64,000 nt of DNA from Nakazawaea peltata (GCA_001599355.1 BCGQ01000002.1:1129554-1193553), one strand, 5' to 3'; positions 45,682-54,614 are shown, numbered from the stretch's first letter. Notes: generated by a model not told the origin, from the letters alone. Translations and numbers: made by a program.

Positions 45682-47456
45682 ACAGCGATAGTAGTGTCAT
45701 AGTACTTGGAAGCTCACCGGTTGTTGTCAGATCTTCATATGTAGTGCTTTCGGACGATGAAGAGGTGCGAAGAGACTCTAAAGAGAATGAGAATCTGAAG
45801 GAAACGCTGATAGAAGAGGTGAAAGATGGCGATGACAAGGTGGTGGCGGCTGAGAAAGAGTTTTTGAAAGCACGAGAATACCTGAGAGAATCAGGACAAC
45901 TGCTGAAACTTCGAGAAATCATCATGTCATCGTCTCCGGTGGTGAGATCATCCCCATTGCCACGGTCTTCTCCTGTGGTGGGTACGCCAAGTAAGACGCC
46001 TGGTAAGACTGTCGGTGGGGTGCCCAATAATCTGCCCAATAACGTGATTCCCCCTAATAAACGACTCTTTGTCGAGTCATCATCCCCAATGGTATCCCAT
46101 AAACTGTTAGATAAGTCTTTCTTCTCCGACCTTTCAGAGTTCGATGTGAGTATAGACATTGATGGAGTACTGACAAAGAAGCCAAAGAAGGTTAAAAAGA
46201 ACTTTTATGAGTCGATATTTAGTGATAAATTCAGTACTGACACCGAAGGAGAAGATTTCGGGGTATCTGCTCTGCCCAGACCTGGACCATCTACTGCTAA
46301 GTCCAAGCATTCAAAAGTGACTGAGCTTTCTAAAAAGTTCGATAGTATATGGGATGAGGACTTTTCAGTGGGGTCATCTCTACTGCCAAAACCAGTGTCT
46401 AAAGTCATATCTAAAGTCAATTCAAGGAAATCTAAACAATCTGAGTCCATTGCCACACCTTCGGCTCCTAAAGATGGCTCATTATCTTCATTATTATCGT
46501 ATCATAGGTCGAGGAACCCTAAAAAGCTCAATGAGGTCAATAAAATCAGTAAACAGAAGGATGAATTACTTAAAGAAATGTATTTGGCGGGGTATAATAC
46601 GATCACCAAAGAATTGTGTTCACAGGAAGATCTTCAGCCAGTGGGATTCAATTCAATTGAAGGCACCGATCAGTCTCTTCCTTTAGTGAAATGGCAACGT
46701 AAAGTCAACTCGGTTTATTATAAAGAAGAGGATATATTTCTTCCTCTAGAAGAAGAGAAACTTGTGGATGAGCCTTATCAAGTTTTATTCTACGAGGTAG
46801 ATGATGATTTTGTAGATATGTTGATGAATGATTTATTAGAGAAAGTAGTTCAAAAAGTTCATAAGCAATGCAGCGAGCAGCAGACCGAGGGTACCCAGAC
46901 AATCATCCTAATGATGGAAGGAAGGGATGCTTATTTCCAAAAACTTAAAACAATCCAAAACAGAAGTTATACACAATCGATTCGTCAGCAAATGAGTCAG
47001 AAAACTCAGTCACAATCAGTATCGGAATCGACATCACAAGCAGTACCGACTCTCTCACGTCAAGAATTCGAAGATAAGTTAGCTGATTTACAAGTCAAGT
47101 ATCAGATCCATCTTTTCCCAACTAAAAATAGACACGACTCGGTCAATTGGCTCCGTCTGTTCAGTTACACGATCGCATCTTTACGCTACGACAAATACGA
47201 ACGACACCAGATGGACCTTAATGTCCGAAGTGGAGCCGATACCCGTGACACTCATCTCCGGTCACTCCAACATTTCAAATTCGTGTCTCCATTGGTAAGC
47301 GAAAAAATCATGTACGGATTTGAAAGTTTCATGGACCTTCAAGAGCATCTCTCCAAAGAACTCAAATTGGACCGTCATGGTGTACGTGAATCTGTGGACT
47401 CAGCATTATACAAATTCTTTACGAGTGACGATGGGAATGAAATCTTGATGACATAA
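45678..47456 (+). CDS. MMS4: Mms4/Eme1, non-catalytic subunit of the Mus81 endonuclease
   Basis: 592 residues from the first ATG in frame; the frame is open 14 codons upstream with TTG only. Mus81-Mms4 cuts branched DNA such as flaps, nicked Holliday junctions and stalled forks. The N-terminal half is disordered, with many SSP/VV and Ser/Glu stretches. It starts SVIVLGSSPVVV followed by VVLSDDEE, which resembles a SUMO-interacting motif. A degenerate ERCC4 nuclease fold starts near 370 (YQVLFYEVDDDFVDMLMNDL, then IILMMEGRDAYFQKLKTIQN). A C-terminal helix-hairpin-helix region follows. Mms4 evolves fast; the pairing with convergent FES1, as YBR098W and YBR101C, supports the call. Confidence 0.87.
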   Translation: MNSDSSVIVLGSSPVVVRSSYVVLSDDEEVRRDSKENENLKETLIEEVKDGDDKVVAAEKEFLKAREYLRESGQLLKLREIIMSSSPVVRSSPLPRSSPVVGTPSKTPGKTVGGVPNNLPNNVIPPNKRLFVESSSPMVSHKLLDKSFFSDLSEFDVSIDIDGVLTKKPKKVKKNFYESIFSDKFSTDTEGEDFGVSALPRPGPSTAKSKHSKVTELSKKFDSIWDEDFSVGSSLLPKPVSKVISKVNSRKSKQSESIATPSAPKDGSLSSLLSYHRSRNPKKLNEVNKISKQKDELLKEMYLAGYNTITKELCSQEDLQPVGFNSIEGTDQSLPLVKWQRKVNSVYYKEEDIFLPLEEEKLVDEPYQVLFYEVDDDFVDMLMNDLLEKVVQKVHKQCSEQQTEGTQTIILMMEGRDAYFQKLKTIQNRSYTQSIRQQMSQKTQSQSVSESTSQAVPTLSRQEFEDKLADLQVKYQIHLFPTKNRHDSVNWLRLFSYTIASLRYDKYERHQMDLNVRSGADTRDTHLRSLQHFKFVSPLVSEKIMYGFESFMDLQEHLSKELKLDRHGVRESVDSALYKFFTSDDGNEILMT

Positions 47457-47541
47457 TCATTTGCGCAAGGCCTTGATTTTCAGAAGACGGATGAAAGTTC
47501 TGTTGTGAAGGTTAATATTAGATTCTATATATGCATTAGGG

Positions 47542-48408
47542 TTAATTTAATACTTGCTTTAAGACGTTGTAGTTATCTTCGTTCAAGAGAGAAGCGTCCA
47601 AAGAATCGTAGACCGAAGACAATTTGGTGATCTCATCGTTGGAGAATGAGTATTTATGTTGTTGGATCAAATCTTGCAGGAGAATCTGAAGACTTTTCTC
47701 TTGAACGTTCACGTTGGAAGAAGATTCTAAGAGGGAGATCAAATCGGTGATCAAATTACACAGTTGCATGTCTTTGATGGTGGAAGATGAGCCTGTTGAA
47801 AGTAACAGGGATATCAAGGATAATGCGCGAAGTTTTGGTTTATCTTTATCTTGCAGTTGTAAAGTGGAAGAGATGATATTTGTGTAGTTGTCTGATCCGG
47901 CATTGAACTTATCGATCAGCAGTTGATTATGACGTAATAAACACGATAACAGGTACATCAGTTTCAATTGGACTTGCTGAGCATCGCTCTTAGAAGCATA
48001 TTTGACCAAAACTGGGAATCCTTCATCATATGTGAGGAAATCCAGTTGGGATTTATCATTATTTTGTAAAGCGGTTCCAATGATACTTAAAATCAGGGCT
48101 GTGAAATCAGGATTCTGTTCCTTACTAAGCAAATTAATCAATTTTTCCCACATTTTCATATTTTCAAGGTTCATCAGATTATCTAAATTTTCAATCAACA
48201 TCTCGAAATTATCCGCAGCAATCATTTTATTCTCATGATCCAGCTCATCGGCCTCCATAATGAACAAATTTTGCTTCATTAATGAGGGGTCATCCAGTAC
48301 TTGACCGAAAAGTTGTTGAAGTAATTCTGGATCTGGTTGACCGATCTTCTCAATAGCATCTTTATCGCCTGATTGCTGAGCAATCGACCATTGTAAAAGT
48401 TTTTCCAT
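47542..48408 (-). CDS. FES1: Hsp70 nucleotide exchange factor Fes1
   Basis: 288 residues, as in S. cerevisiae Fes1 (290). It releases ADP from cytosolic Hsp70 (Ssa1) and sends misfolded proteins to degradation. The N-terminus MEKLLQWSIAQQSGDKDA is the family signature, followed by armadillo-type helical repeats (LLSCLLRHNQLLIDKF, LRALSLISLLLSTG, SLQILLQDLIQQHKYSF). A perfect four-unit heat-shock element lies about 105-122 bases upstream, in line with Hsf1 control. It is divergent from CBF1. Confidence 0.94.
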   Translation of the reverse strand: MEKLLQWSIAQQSGDKDAIEKIGQPDPELLQQLFGQVLDDPSLMKQNLFIMEADELDHENKMIAADNFEMLIENLDNLMNLENMKMWEKLINLLSKEQNPDFTALILSIIGTALQNNDKSQLDFLTYDEGFPVLVKYASKSDAQQVQLKLMYLLSCLLRHNQLLIDKFNAGSDNYTNIISSTLQLQDKDKPKLRALSLISLLLSTGSSSTIKDMQLCNLITDLISLLESSSNVNVQEKSLQILLQDLIQQHKYSFSNDEITKLSSVYDSLDASLLNEDNYNVLKQVLN

Positions 48409-48512
48409 CTTTAAATTGGGCTTTTCTATCTCTTCTACTTCATTTAGCAGTTTGAGTTCTTTTATAGAAAATTTTTAGGCTCATCTGAGCAGATTATTAA
48501 ATATGAGGGATC

Positions 48513-48530
48513 TTCGAGAAGGTTCTGGAA
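48513..48530. promoter_or_regulatory. Heat-shock element, four alternating units
   Basis: TTCGAGAAGGTTCTGGAA: TTC, GAA, TTC, GAA, each separated by two bases, a perfect Hsf1 site. Confidence 0.85.
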
Positions 48531-48566
48531 AAGTCGTGAAAGAAAACCAGATTTGCCATATCTTTG

Positions 48567-48575
48567 AGTCGTGTA
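48567..48575 (+). promoter_or_regulatory. RGTCGTGYA element, FES1/CBF1 copy 1
   Basis: AGTCGTGTA followed by TATTA; 181 bases before CBF1 and 159 before FES1. Confidence 0.65.
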
Positions 48576-48610
48576 TATTAGATCAATTTGAACTTGAGCA
48601 TAGCATTATT

Positions 48611-48619
48611 GGTCGTGTA
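48611..48619 (+). promoter_or_regulatory. RGTCGTGYA element, FES1/CBF1 copy 2
   Basis: GGTCGTGTA, again followed by TATTA; 44 bases after copy 1. Confidence 0.65.
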
Positions 48620-48655
48620 TATTAACTCAATTTTGAATTTTAGCAGAGTATCATG

Positions 48656-48664
48656 AGTCGTGCA
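48656..48664 (+). promoter_or_regulatory. RGTCGTGYA element, FES1/CBF1 copy 3
   Basis: AGTCGTGCA, 45 bases after copy 2; the three copies are about evenly spaced. Confidence 0.65.
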
Positions 48665-48689
48665 AATACAACCAATCACTAGTGGCTTG

Positions 48690-48697
48690 GTCACGTG
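48690..48697. promoter_or_regulatory. Cbf1-type E-box in the CBF1 promoter
   Basis: GTCACGTG, the full Cbf1 consensus (RTCACRTG), 59 bases before the CBF1 ATG. It suggests self-regulation. Confidence 0.65.
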
Positions 48698-48755
48698 TTT
48701 TGTTTATTTATAAATTCACCTGATTTTCACCTGACCAATTTTAAAAATCATCAAA

Positions 48756-49325
48756 ATGTCAGCAAAGAAAGAAAACAACCCTATGTCGTTATCGCTGGTA
48801 ACTGGAGATCTGAGTGACGTTACCACGAAACTCCCTCCCATTACCGTACTGCCCCACCCGAAAAAAGATGCCGACTCCCATAATGGGGGTGATTCAGGAG
48901 CAGACCAACTGCAAATAAATCTGGAACTGCTGCTGGCTCTGCTGCAAGATGGTCAACTGGTAGAACCTCAGTTCTATGGTCAGCATGTCCCTGGCTCGAA
49001 GGAATGGCATCTGATGAGAAAAATTAACCACAAGGAAGTCGAGAGAAGACGTCGTGAGAGTATTAACATTGGGATCAAAGAGCTCCTGCAATTGTTACCT
49101 CATCCAGAGCAAAATAAACTGCGCGTCATCCGTAATGCGGTAGAATACATTAAGCGGTTGAAGGAAAATGAGGATAATAATATTGAGAAATGGACATTGG
49201 AGAAGTTGTTGACTGATCAGCTGGTCAGTGAGTTGGCTACGTCTAATGAGAAGTTGAAACAGGAGTTGGAGAAGCTGTATAGAGAGATTGAGCATTGGAA
49301 GAAGATTGCTAGTAATAAGAAGTGA
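48756..49325 (+). CDS. CBF1: Centromere-binding factor 1 (bHLH-leucine zipper)
   Basis: 189 residues, against 351 in S. cerevisiae; the shortening is all N-terminal. Cbf1 binds CACGTG, at centromeres and in promoters of sulfur and other genes. The basic region is HKEVERRRRESINIGIKELL (about 98-117), with the E and R residues that read CACGTG. Helix 2 is RVIRNAVEYIKRLKENEDN, and a zipper runs through LLTDQLVSELATSNEKLKQ. The motif NIEKWTLEKLL is specific for Cbf1. Neighbouring NTA1 and an MNN4-like gene match YJR060W-YJR062C. Confidence 0.93.
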   Translation: MSAKKENNPMSLSLVTGDLSDVTTKLPPITVLPHPKKDADSHNGGDSGADQLQINLELLLALLQDGQLVEPQFYGQHVPGSKEWHLMRKINHKEVERRRRESINIGIKELLQLLPHPEQNKLRVIRNAVEYIKRLKENEDNNIEKWTLEKLLTDQLVSELATSNEKLKQELEKLYREIEHWKKIASNKK

Positions 49326-49410
49326 GATTAAATGTATAATGAAATGAATGGGGGTTATTGATAATTATGAAAATGAGGGGATGGTGGCAGGATGGTCTGA
49401 TGGCCATGGC

Positions 49411-49430
49411 ATGTCCATGTCCATGTCCAT
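49411..49430. repeat. Short ATGTCC repeat
   Basis: Three units of ATGTCC plus a part, in the 213-base gap between the convergent ends of CBF1 and NTA1. Confidence 0.8.
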
Positions 49431-49538
49431 TCGAGAAATTGTAGTGGTTTTTAGTACTAGTTCCGTTCGTCTCCAGTAGATTTCAGTAAATTTTAGTAAA
49501 TTTAGGAAACTCCAGCAGATTCTCACTGATCCCTCCTA

Positions 49539-50585
49539 CTACAATTCTACATCCCGTACGAGAACTCCCTCCACTGCTTGTCCAAGACATCCAAGAACCT
49601 CTACACTATCATTTCTAGAATCGTGATATTCGAGATTACTTTGGCTGTCGTTGAACCGGAGAATCGAAGTCGAACCCGCGTAGAGAACGTCATCTTCTAA
49701 TCCCGACCGATTATTGAGAACTAAAACCGGTTTGACTTCATTTTGTTGAGGGAAATCGGAGTAATTCAAAAATGGGAAGAACCGGAGGATCCAGTAATTG
49801 ATAGTACTGATTTCTGGCTTTGTTGGATCATCTGAATTCAGATATGGACCTTCAGGATCGAGCAATGTTTTGAGTTCTTTTGGAGATTCTGGTTCTAAAT
49901 TGAACTGATCCAATTGGGGTGTGAACAATGTCTTACTGCGATTGAGGAGCTCGGATTTGTTGGACTCGTTCAACGATGGAGACTTACCTGCGAGCCAAGC
50001 CGTAGGGACAATTATCAATTCTGCCTTATTCTTGAGACAATGGGTAGAGAATTCCATTTTCATGAATGGTGCTTCAAATTTGTATGGACTCATATCCATA
50101 CAGATTCCCATACAAGTACGAATCTTTCTTCCTAGAGAAGGGAAGTCTAAATCGAGGACTCCAAATCCTTTTTCACTTTCACTGCATCCCCATATGTAGT
50201 CTGTATCATATAAGAAGGTCTTGCGGTAATTGAAGACGACTTTGCCGTCTGGACCTGTCACAATTGCAGAGTTATAGATCGTATTAGTTTGTGCATATAA
50301 TTCAGGATATCCAATCACTGTGTAACAGCCGTACTTCTGGGATATTTGTTTCAGAATGGATGTACTATGGCCCGAACCATCTGAAGACTCCAAATATGGT
50401 TCAATCAGTTCACGTGAACTGAAGTTGTAACCGGTGAAAGCCAACTCTGGGAAAACGACTAAATCTGGTTTTTTGGTTTTGAGGTTATTGAAGGCATGAT
50501 CGAGTAACTTCAACCCACGCTCGGTATTCTCTTTGACGTGGCCTATGCGACCATTCAATTGGATGGAAGCTATTCTGATGCTCAT
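49539..50585 (-). CDS. NTA1: N-terminal amidase (Asn/Gln)
   Basis: 348 residues. It deamidates N-terminal Asn and Gln to Asp and Glu, the first step of the Arg/N-degron pathway. It is a nitrilase-fold enzyme with the triad Glu47 (FPELAFTGYNF), Lys122 (NYRKTFLYDTD) and Cys162 (GICMDMSPY). The length is somewhat under the S. cerevisiae protein (457) and the C-terminal part is shorter. One RGTCGTGYA element lies 79 bases upstream, the closest to an ATG in the window. Confidence 0.92.
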   Translation of the reverse strand: MSIRIASIQLNGRIGHVKENTERGLKLLDHAFNNLKTKKPDLVVFPELAFTGYNFSSRELIEPYLESSDGSGHSTSILKQISQKYGCYTVIGYPELYAQTNTIYNSAIVTGPDGKVVFNYRKTFLYDTDYIWGCSESEKGFGVLDLDFPSLGRKIRTCMGICMDMSPYKFEAPFMKMEFSTHCLKNKAELIIVPTAWLAGKSPSLNESNKSELLNRSKTLFTPQLDQFNLEPESPKELKTLLDPEGPYLNSDDPTKPEISTINYWILRFFPFLNYSDFPQQNEVKPVLVLNNRSGLEDDVLYAGSTSILRFNDSQSNLEYHDSRNDSVEVLGCLGQAVEGVLVRDVEL

Positions 50586-50663
50586 ATGGATGTATAATGG
50601 AGATATAGTTGTAGAGTGTCACTAAGATAAGGTTTGGAAATAAGCGAAAAACGATCTTGCGCA

Positions 50664-50672
50664 TGCACGACT
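50664..50672 (-). promoter_or_regulatory. RGTCGTGYA element in NTA1 promoter
   Basis: TGCACGACT, 79 bases before the NTA1 ATG and reading towards it. Confidence 0.6.
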
Positions 50673-50684
50673 TTCTTTATCTGG

Positions 50685-50720
50685 TGACACTGACACTGGC
50701 GCTGACACTGACACTGACAG
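50685..50720. repeat. ACTGAC short repeat
   Basis: About five imperfect copies of ACTGAC/GCTGAC between the NTA1 start and the MNN4-like stop. Confidence 0.75.
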
Positions 50721-50782
50721 ATTACTGGCACTACACTGACTACACTTGATTATATTCATTATTGCACTTATAAGATGCTTCA

Positions 50783-53380
50783 TCATTTATTATCATCAGC
50801 TACTTTCTCCCCTGTAGGCTGATCCGCAAGGTCCAGGATAGGATCACGTAATTCCAGCTCTAATTTCAATTCCAAATCTTCATCTGTAAGAAACTCATTA
50901 GGAACAACACCGCCATTACGGATCTCCTGTCTAAATATAAACATATCCTTCGATAATGGATCGAAATTGCTGGCCAAAATGTTCTGACGTACAAACTCCT
51001 GGTATCCATTAGCATTATTAGACATAAGTTCGAGTTCTTGCTGGTGTAATTTTGTGATCTCATGAGTCAAATAATACTCTTTCATGATGGTTTCATGCTT
51101 GAATAACTTGAGTAACATTTGCTCATCCAAATCCTTGATCAACAGCATTACTTTGGACATGGTAACACGGTTGGTCCTAGAGGGTCTTTTACCTGATTTC
51201 AGGTAACTCAGTTCCATCTCTTCCTTTAAGACATCATGAAGAGTATCGAATGGAATCCATAACCTCAATTGGGGAATATACACATGTTTATTGAAGGTCT
51301 GGACGGTCATTCCTCTGGTATACTCCAGCTTTAAAATGTCTTGGAATTTGTTTGGGATCAAAGTCTTGGTCCCCTCGATCAAAGAGACCCTCATTGGACT
51401 CAACTCATCAAATAAATAGAAGTGATTATTCCTACAATTATACAGTTTCAATGACATGTTTTCCAGAAGACGCATCGAGACACCTTTCAGTGACAGTTCT
51501 TTCAGTTTACGTCCACTTCCACCACTCCTTTGAGCCAGATCTTTCTTCTCGGCTCTCATTTGATCTACAATGGAATTGACTTTACCAGGATTAAGCAACT
51601 TCTTGTATCTATCACTGATTTGAGTGTTGGTCAAACTAAGACCGGTGATATCGATATAGAAACCACTGTCGATGTCGATGAATCTTCCGTCGATGTTGTT
51701 ACGACCATTTCCCTTGACCCTATGTGTCATATACGAACTACAGTCTACATAAAATTTACCGAACCCTTGATCGATCGGTTCCACTATCAAACTGTTGTTG
51801 AACATCAAAGAGAAGCGATCCAATTCCATGATGGGCATCTGGACATCGATGTCAACGTCCCAAGGGAACGAGATTCCATCCCAGTACCATGACAACAAAC
51901 TTCCATGCAGAATCCAGGTGATAATATTAGTTTTATAGGTGAATTGTAACCAAGATTTCAATAAACGGTGTAAAATGATACGTTTCTTCTCGGCCACGTC
52001 GTCTAATTCGTTTTCTTTGCTTACGGAGATGAACCCGTTGAAGAATCTCCAGTCGAAATGAGCTCCACTCTCTTGGACCCTTGTTCTAGTTCCTTTATTC
52101 CCACTGATTCCAATCTCACGGAAGTGTTTTTGTAATTTTAAGCCGGAGATTGAGGAGGAATATTTCAACAGAGAGTAATGGGAGATCTCTTTCGAATGGA
52201 GAGGTATTCCATTGGAGATTCTGGAGTCGTAGTCTCTCAAAATCGAGTCATATTCGTACGAGAATGAAGACTCATTCAAGTTGATAAGAGCTTGATGATC
52301 TTCCATGATGATTTCATCAAGAGATTGGTCTCCGAGTCGATGAGAAGGAACGGAGATCTGAAGATCACGGTACTCGAGAAGAGGATCCAAAATTACCGGA
52401 TCGTCAGACTCGGGAGCGACGTTTTTACGGCTAAGAAAGGCCTCTATCAATGGAGATTGACTCAATCTTTGGCGAGAATTCTCGGTGAACACCTCATAAT
52501 ATCCTGTGCTAGTTAAAAATACAATCGATTTGGGCAGCTCAAACTCAGAGTAAAGGAATGATCTCAGGTGGAGCTTCTTTTGGTCCCAAGTGTTCTTTGG
52601 ACCTGGCAGAATCACATGGAATCCTGGCCAATATTCGGGCACTTCAGAGACTCCCTTCCGTTTCAGATAATCTTCATCTGAAAGACAGTACTCTGAATGG
52701 TCAGATTTGGTAGCAGACTCACGCTGACGACGACGGCCGGCTCTTTTGGGCTGAGTCTCATCTTGAGACGGCAATTTATTGAACATCTCAGCGCATAATT
52801 TCAGTTTCTTCTCAGCTGGTTTCCTCATATGCTGATTCAAGATGGAAAGATCGGTCCAGTCCGACCAATGGAACGGAATATACACTTTTTTGTCCTCGTC
52901 GATCATATCCTGGTCATTCTGAGGGTTCTTGGCTTGGAATTCATGGTGTAAATAGTTAAGAACAACGGCCATAGTGTACCGAGGGTCGTAATTGTTGTAT
53001 TTCTGAGGTCTAAGAAGCTGGCTCAGTGGGATTTGTAAAGCTGTATTGTATAACCTGTTCTGCAACCTCCAATATTTGGGGTCAGATGGGTCAACATCCT
53101 TGACAGCATCGTCCAAATACTCATAAAACACTTCTTCTTCATGTTTAGAACTGAACCACGACTTGACGAAGGTTCTCAGTTTCTGAAAATCGAGATTCTC
53201 CAACTGCTGTAAGATAACTGAATCTTCTTTGAACAGTTTGGCTCGGTCGTTTCCTGATAAGAGGAAGGAATAGAGGGAGATTGAACAGAGTTGGAAGAAG
53301 ATGAGGGTTAAGAGGATGATTAGACATCTTGAACGTCTTGGTATTAGTACCAAATGACGTGGGAGTGTGTATTTTGGCAT
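50783..53380 (-). CDS. Mnn4-like protein (LicD family), YJR061W by position
   Basis: 865 residues from MPKYTLPRH; the frame runs 22 codons further upstream only with a TTG start. It is a type II Golgi-type protein: short basic cytosolic tail, membrane anchor at about 19-42, luminal part. The LicD/fukutin domain (about 485-640) has WILHGSLLSWYWDG and WDVDIDVQM, with the Asp pattern proposed to bind metal and nucleotide-sugar. Mnn4 is required for mannosylphosphate on yeast N-glycans. Its place next to NTA1 and CBF1 matches YJR061W, the Mnn4 paralogue of unknown role. The Lys/Glu repeat tail of S. cerevisiae Mnn4 is absent. Confidence 0.88.
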   Translation of the reverse strand: MPKYTLPRHLVLIPRRSRCLIILLTLIFFQLCSISLYSFLLSGNDRAKLFKEDSVILQQLENLDFQKLRTFVKSWFSSKHEEEVFYEYLDDAVKDVDPSDPKYWRLQNRLYNTALQIPLSQLLRPQKYNNYDPRYTMAVVLNYLHHEFQAKNPQNDQDMIDEDKKVYIPFHWSDWTDLSILNQHMRKPAEKKLKLCAEMFNKLPSQDETQPKRAGRRRQRESATKSDHSEYCLSDEDYLKRKGVSEVPEYWPGFHVILPGPKNTWDQKKLHLRSFLYSEFELPKSIVFLTSTGYYEVFTENSRQRLSQSPLIEAFLSRKNVAPESDDPVILDPLLEYRDLQISVPSHRLGDQSLDEIIMEDHQALINLNESSFSYEYDSILRDYDSRISNGIPLHSKEISHYSLLKYSSSISGLKLQKHFREIGISGNKGTRTRVQESGAHFDWRFFNGFISVSKENELDDVAEKKRIILHRLLKSWLQFTYKTNIITWILHGSLLSWYWDGISFPWDVDIDVQMPIMELDRFSLMFNNSLIVEPIDQGFGKFYVDCSSYMTHRVKGNGRNNIDGRFIDIDSGFYIDITGLSLTNTQISDRYKKLLNPGKVNSIVDQMRAEKKDLAQRSGGSGRKLKELSLKGVSMRLLENMSLKLYNCRNNHFYLFDELSPMRVSLIEGTKTLIPNKFQDILKLEYTRGMTVQTFNKHVYIPQLRLWIPFDTLHDVLKEEMELSYLKSGKRPSRTNRVTMSKVMLLIKDLDEQMLLKLFKHETIMKEYYLTHEITKLHQQELELMSNNANGYQEFVRQNILASNFDPLSKDMFIFRQEIRNGGVVPNEFLTDEDLELKLELELRDPILDLADQPTGEKVADDNK

Positions 53381-54614
53381 GGTGAGTTGTGAGTTGTAGT
53401 TTGGTCTGTAGTGGGTGGGTGAAATTTGGCTCTGGTGAGTGAACAAGTGAGTCGTGAGTAGGTGAAAGTCTTTAGTGGTGTGTAGTGACTAGTGAGTAGG
53501 CGATGGTGAGCAGTGGTGTGTAGTGAGTAGTGAGTAGGTGATGGTGTGTAGTGACCTAATTGAATGCCGGTGCTGTGTCTCAGTGCAAATCCCGGTCTCT
53601 CGATCTTCTTGGCTCTGTACTGTTGTCTCTCTCTCTGAACCCTTGTAAAAAATGTCAAATCAACGTGTCGATCTGGTCAAAAGATAGCAACAAGTCGTGT
53701 TTTGGGGGTGAAATTCACGTGATATCCGATCGTCTATGTTTGAATGTCCTTTGGAATCGAAAATTACCACCTGTTTATATTACAAAGTCCCATTTAGCCC
53801 CCTAAATTTCATCGGTTTCTTCTCGTCAGCGCTCTTATCGCTGGGATCTTTTGGAAAAATTTTGTCCGCTAAGCCTTGGGATAATTAAGAGGGAGAGGGA
53901 AGGGGCAGAATGGGAGGAGATATAGGGCAAGTACAGAGAAGATGGATGTAGGCTAGGGATAAAGGTGATCGGAGTGGATGTGGAGGATTTTACGTGGAGA
54001 TTACTGAAACATCTTGTCATTGATTCTGTCACAGATTATGCTGAGGATTTACACGATTGTCTGACTAGTCTTCTGGTAATTAGTCGTGTGAGTACAAGGC
54101 AAAGTAGCAGAAAAGAAGAAATAAGAACAGGGGCAAGAAATGAGAAATTGCGCAAAAGTGAGAGAAAGGAAGAAGGGGAAGAAAGGGGTGGGGCCAAAGA
54201 GTAGGGCAAAGAATAGGGCAAATGATTAGGGGTGGACTCGTTTATTAGTAAGGGATATAATAAAAAGGGGGCTACTAGTGAGGCAAGGTGGGGCTAGGGA
54301 TGGGAAAAGAATTAGAGGTACTGCACTATTGAGGTAATGGCTGTTGGGCCACTCAGGTACATAATGATCTGTATAGTGAATAGAATCAGTTAACTAAGAC
54401 TATAAGACTATAAGACCATAAGACTATTGCGTTGTTAATTATCCCCAGCAATTGACTATGTTCAATGCTGGAATTGAAATAAGAGGCTAGTGGTTACCGC
54501 CACTTTGTAGAAGCCACCTTCTCATATCCGCTTTACTAGCCACTTTACTTAGCCACCCTCAATTACCTTCATCTACACTACCCCCATAATTACCATAAAG
54601 TAGTACATTTAATT
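53381..54614. promoter_or_regulatory. MNN4-like promoter and GTT1 3' flank (1.2 kb)
   Basis: No gene. Near the gene lie GTGAGT/GTAG repeats (53400-53555). Then come a near-match AGTCGTGTT (53693), an E-box CACGTG (53716-53721), GAAAAATTTTG (53854), a near-match AGTCGTGTG (54082) and A/G-rich sequence (54100-54310). Confidence 0.5.
53477..53554. repeat. Imperfect 38-bp tandem repeat
   Basis: GGTGTGTAGTGA starts units at 53477, 53515 and 53543. The second unit lacks about 10 bases and the third is partial. It lies 100-175 bases upstream of the MNN4-like ATG, so probably in the 5' leader or core promoter. Confidence 0.75.

Larger units (their letters stand above)
48409..48755. promoter_or_regulatory. 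Bidirectional FES1/CBF1 promoter
   Basis: 347 bases packed with sites: a GAAAATTTTT box (48467-48476), a heat-shock element (48513-48530), three exact RGTCGTGYA elements plus one near-match (48532), and a Cbf1 E-box (48690-48697) followed by TTTATTTATAAA. Confidence 0.75.

Noticed and set aside
53381-53446. N-terminal 22-codon extension of the MNN4-like gene
   Set aside because: The upstream start would be TTG and lies in repeat DNA. The ATG at 53380 gives a standard short basic tail before the membrane anchor.
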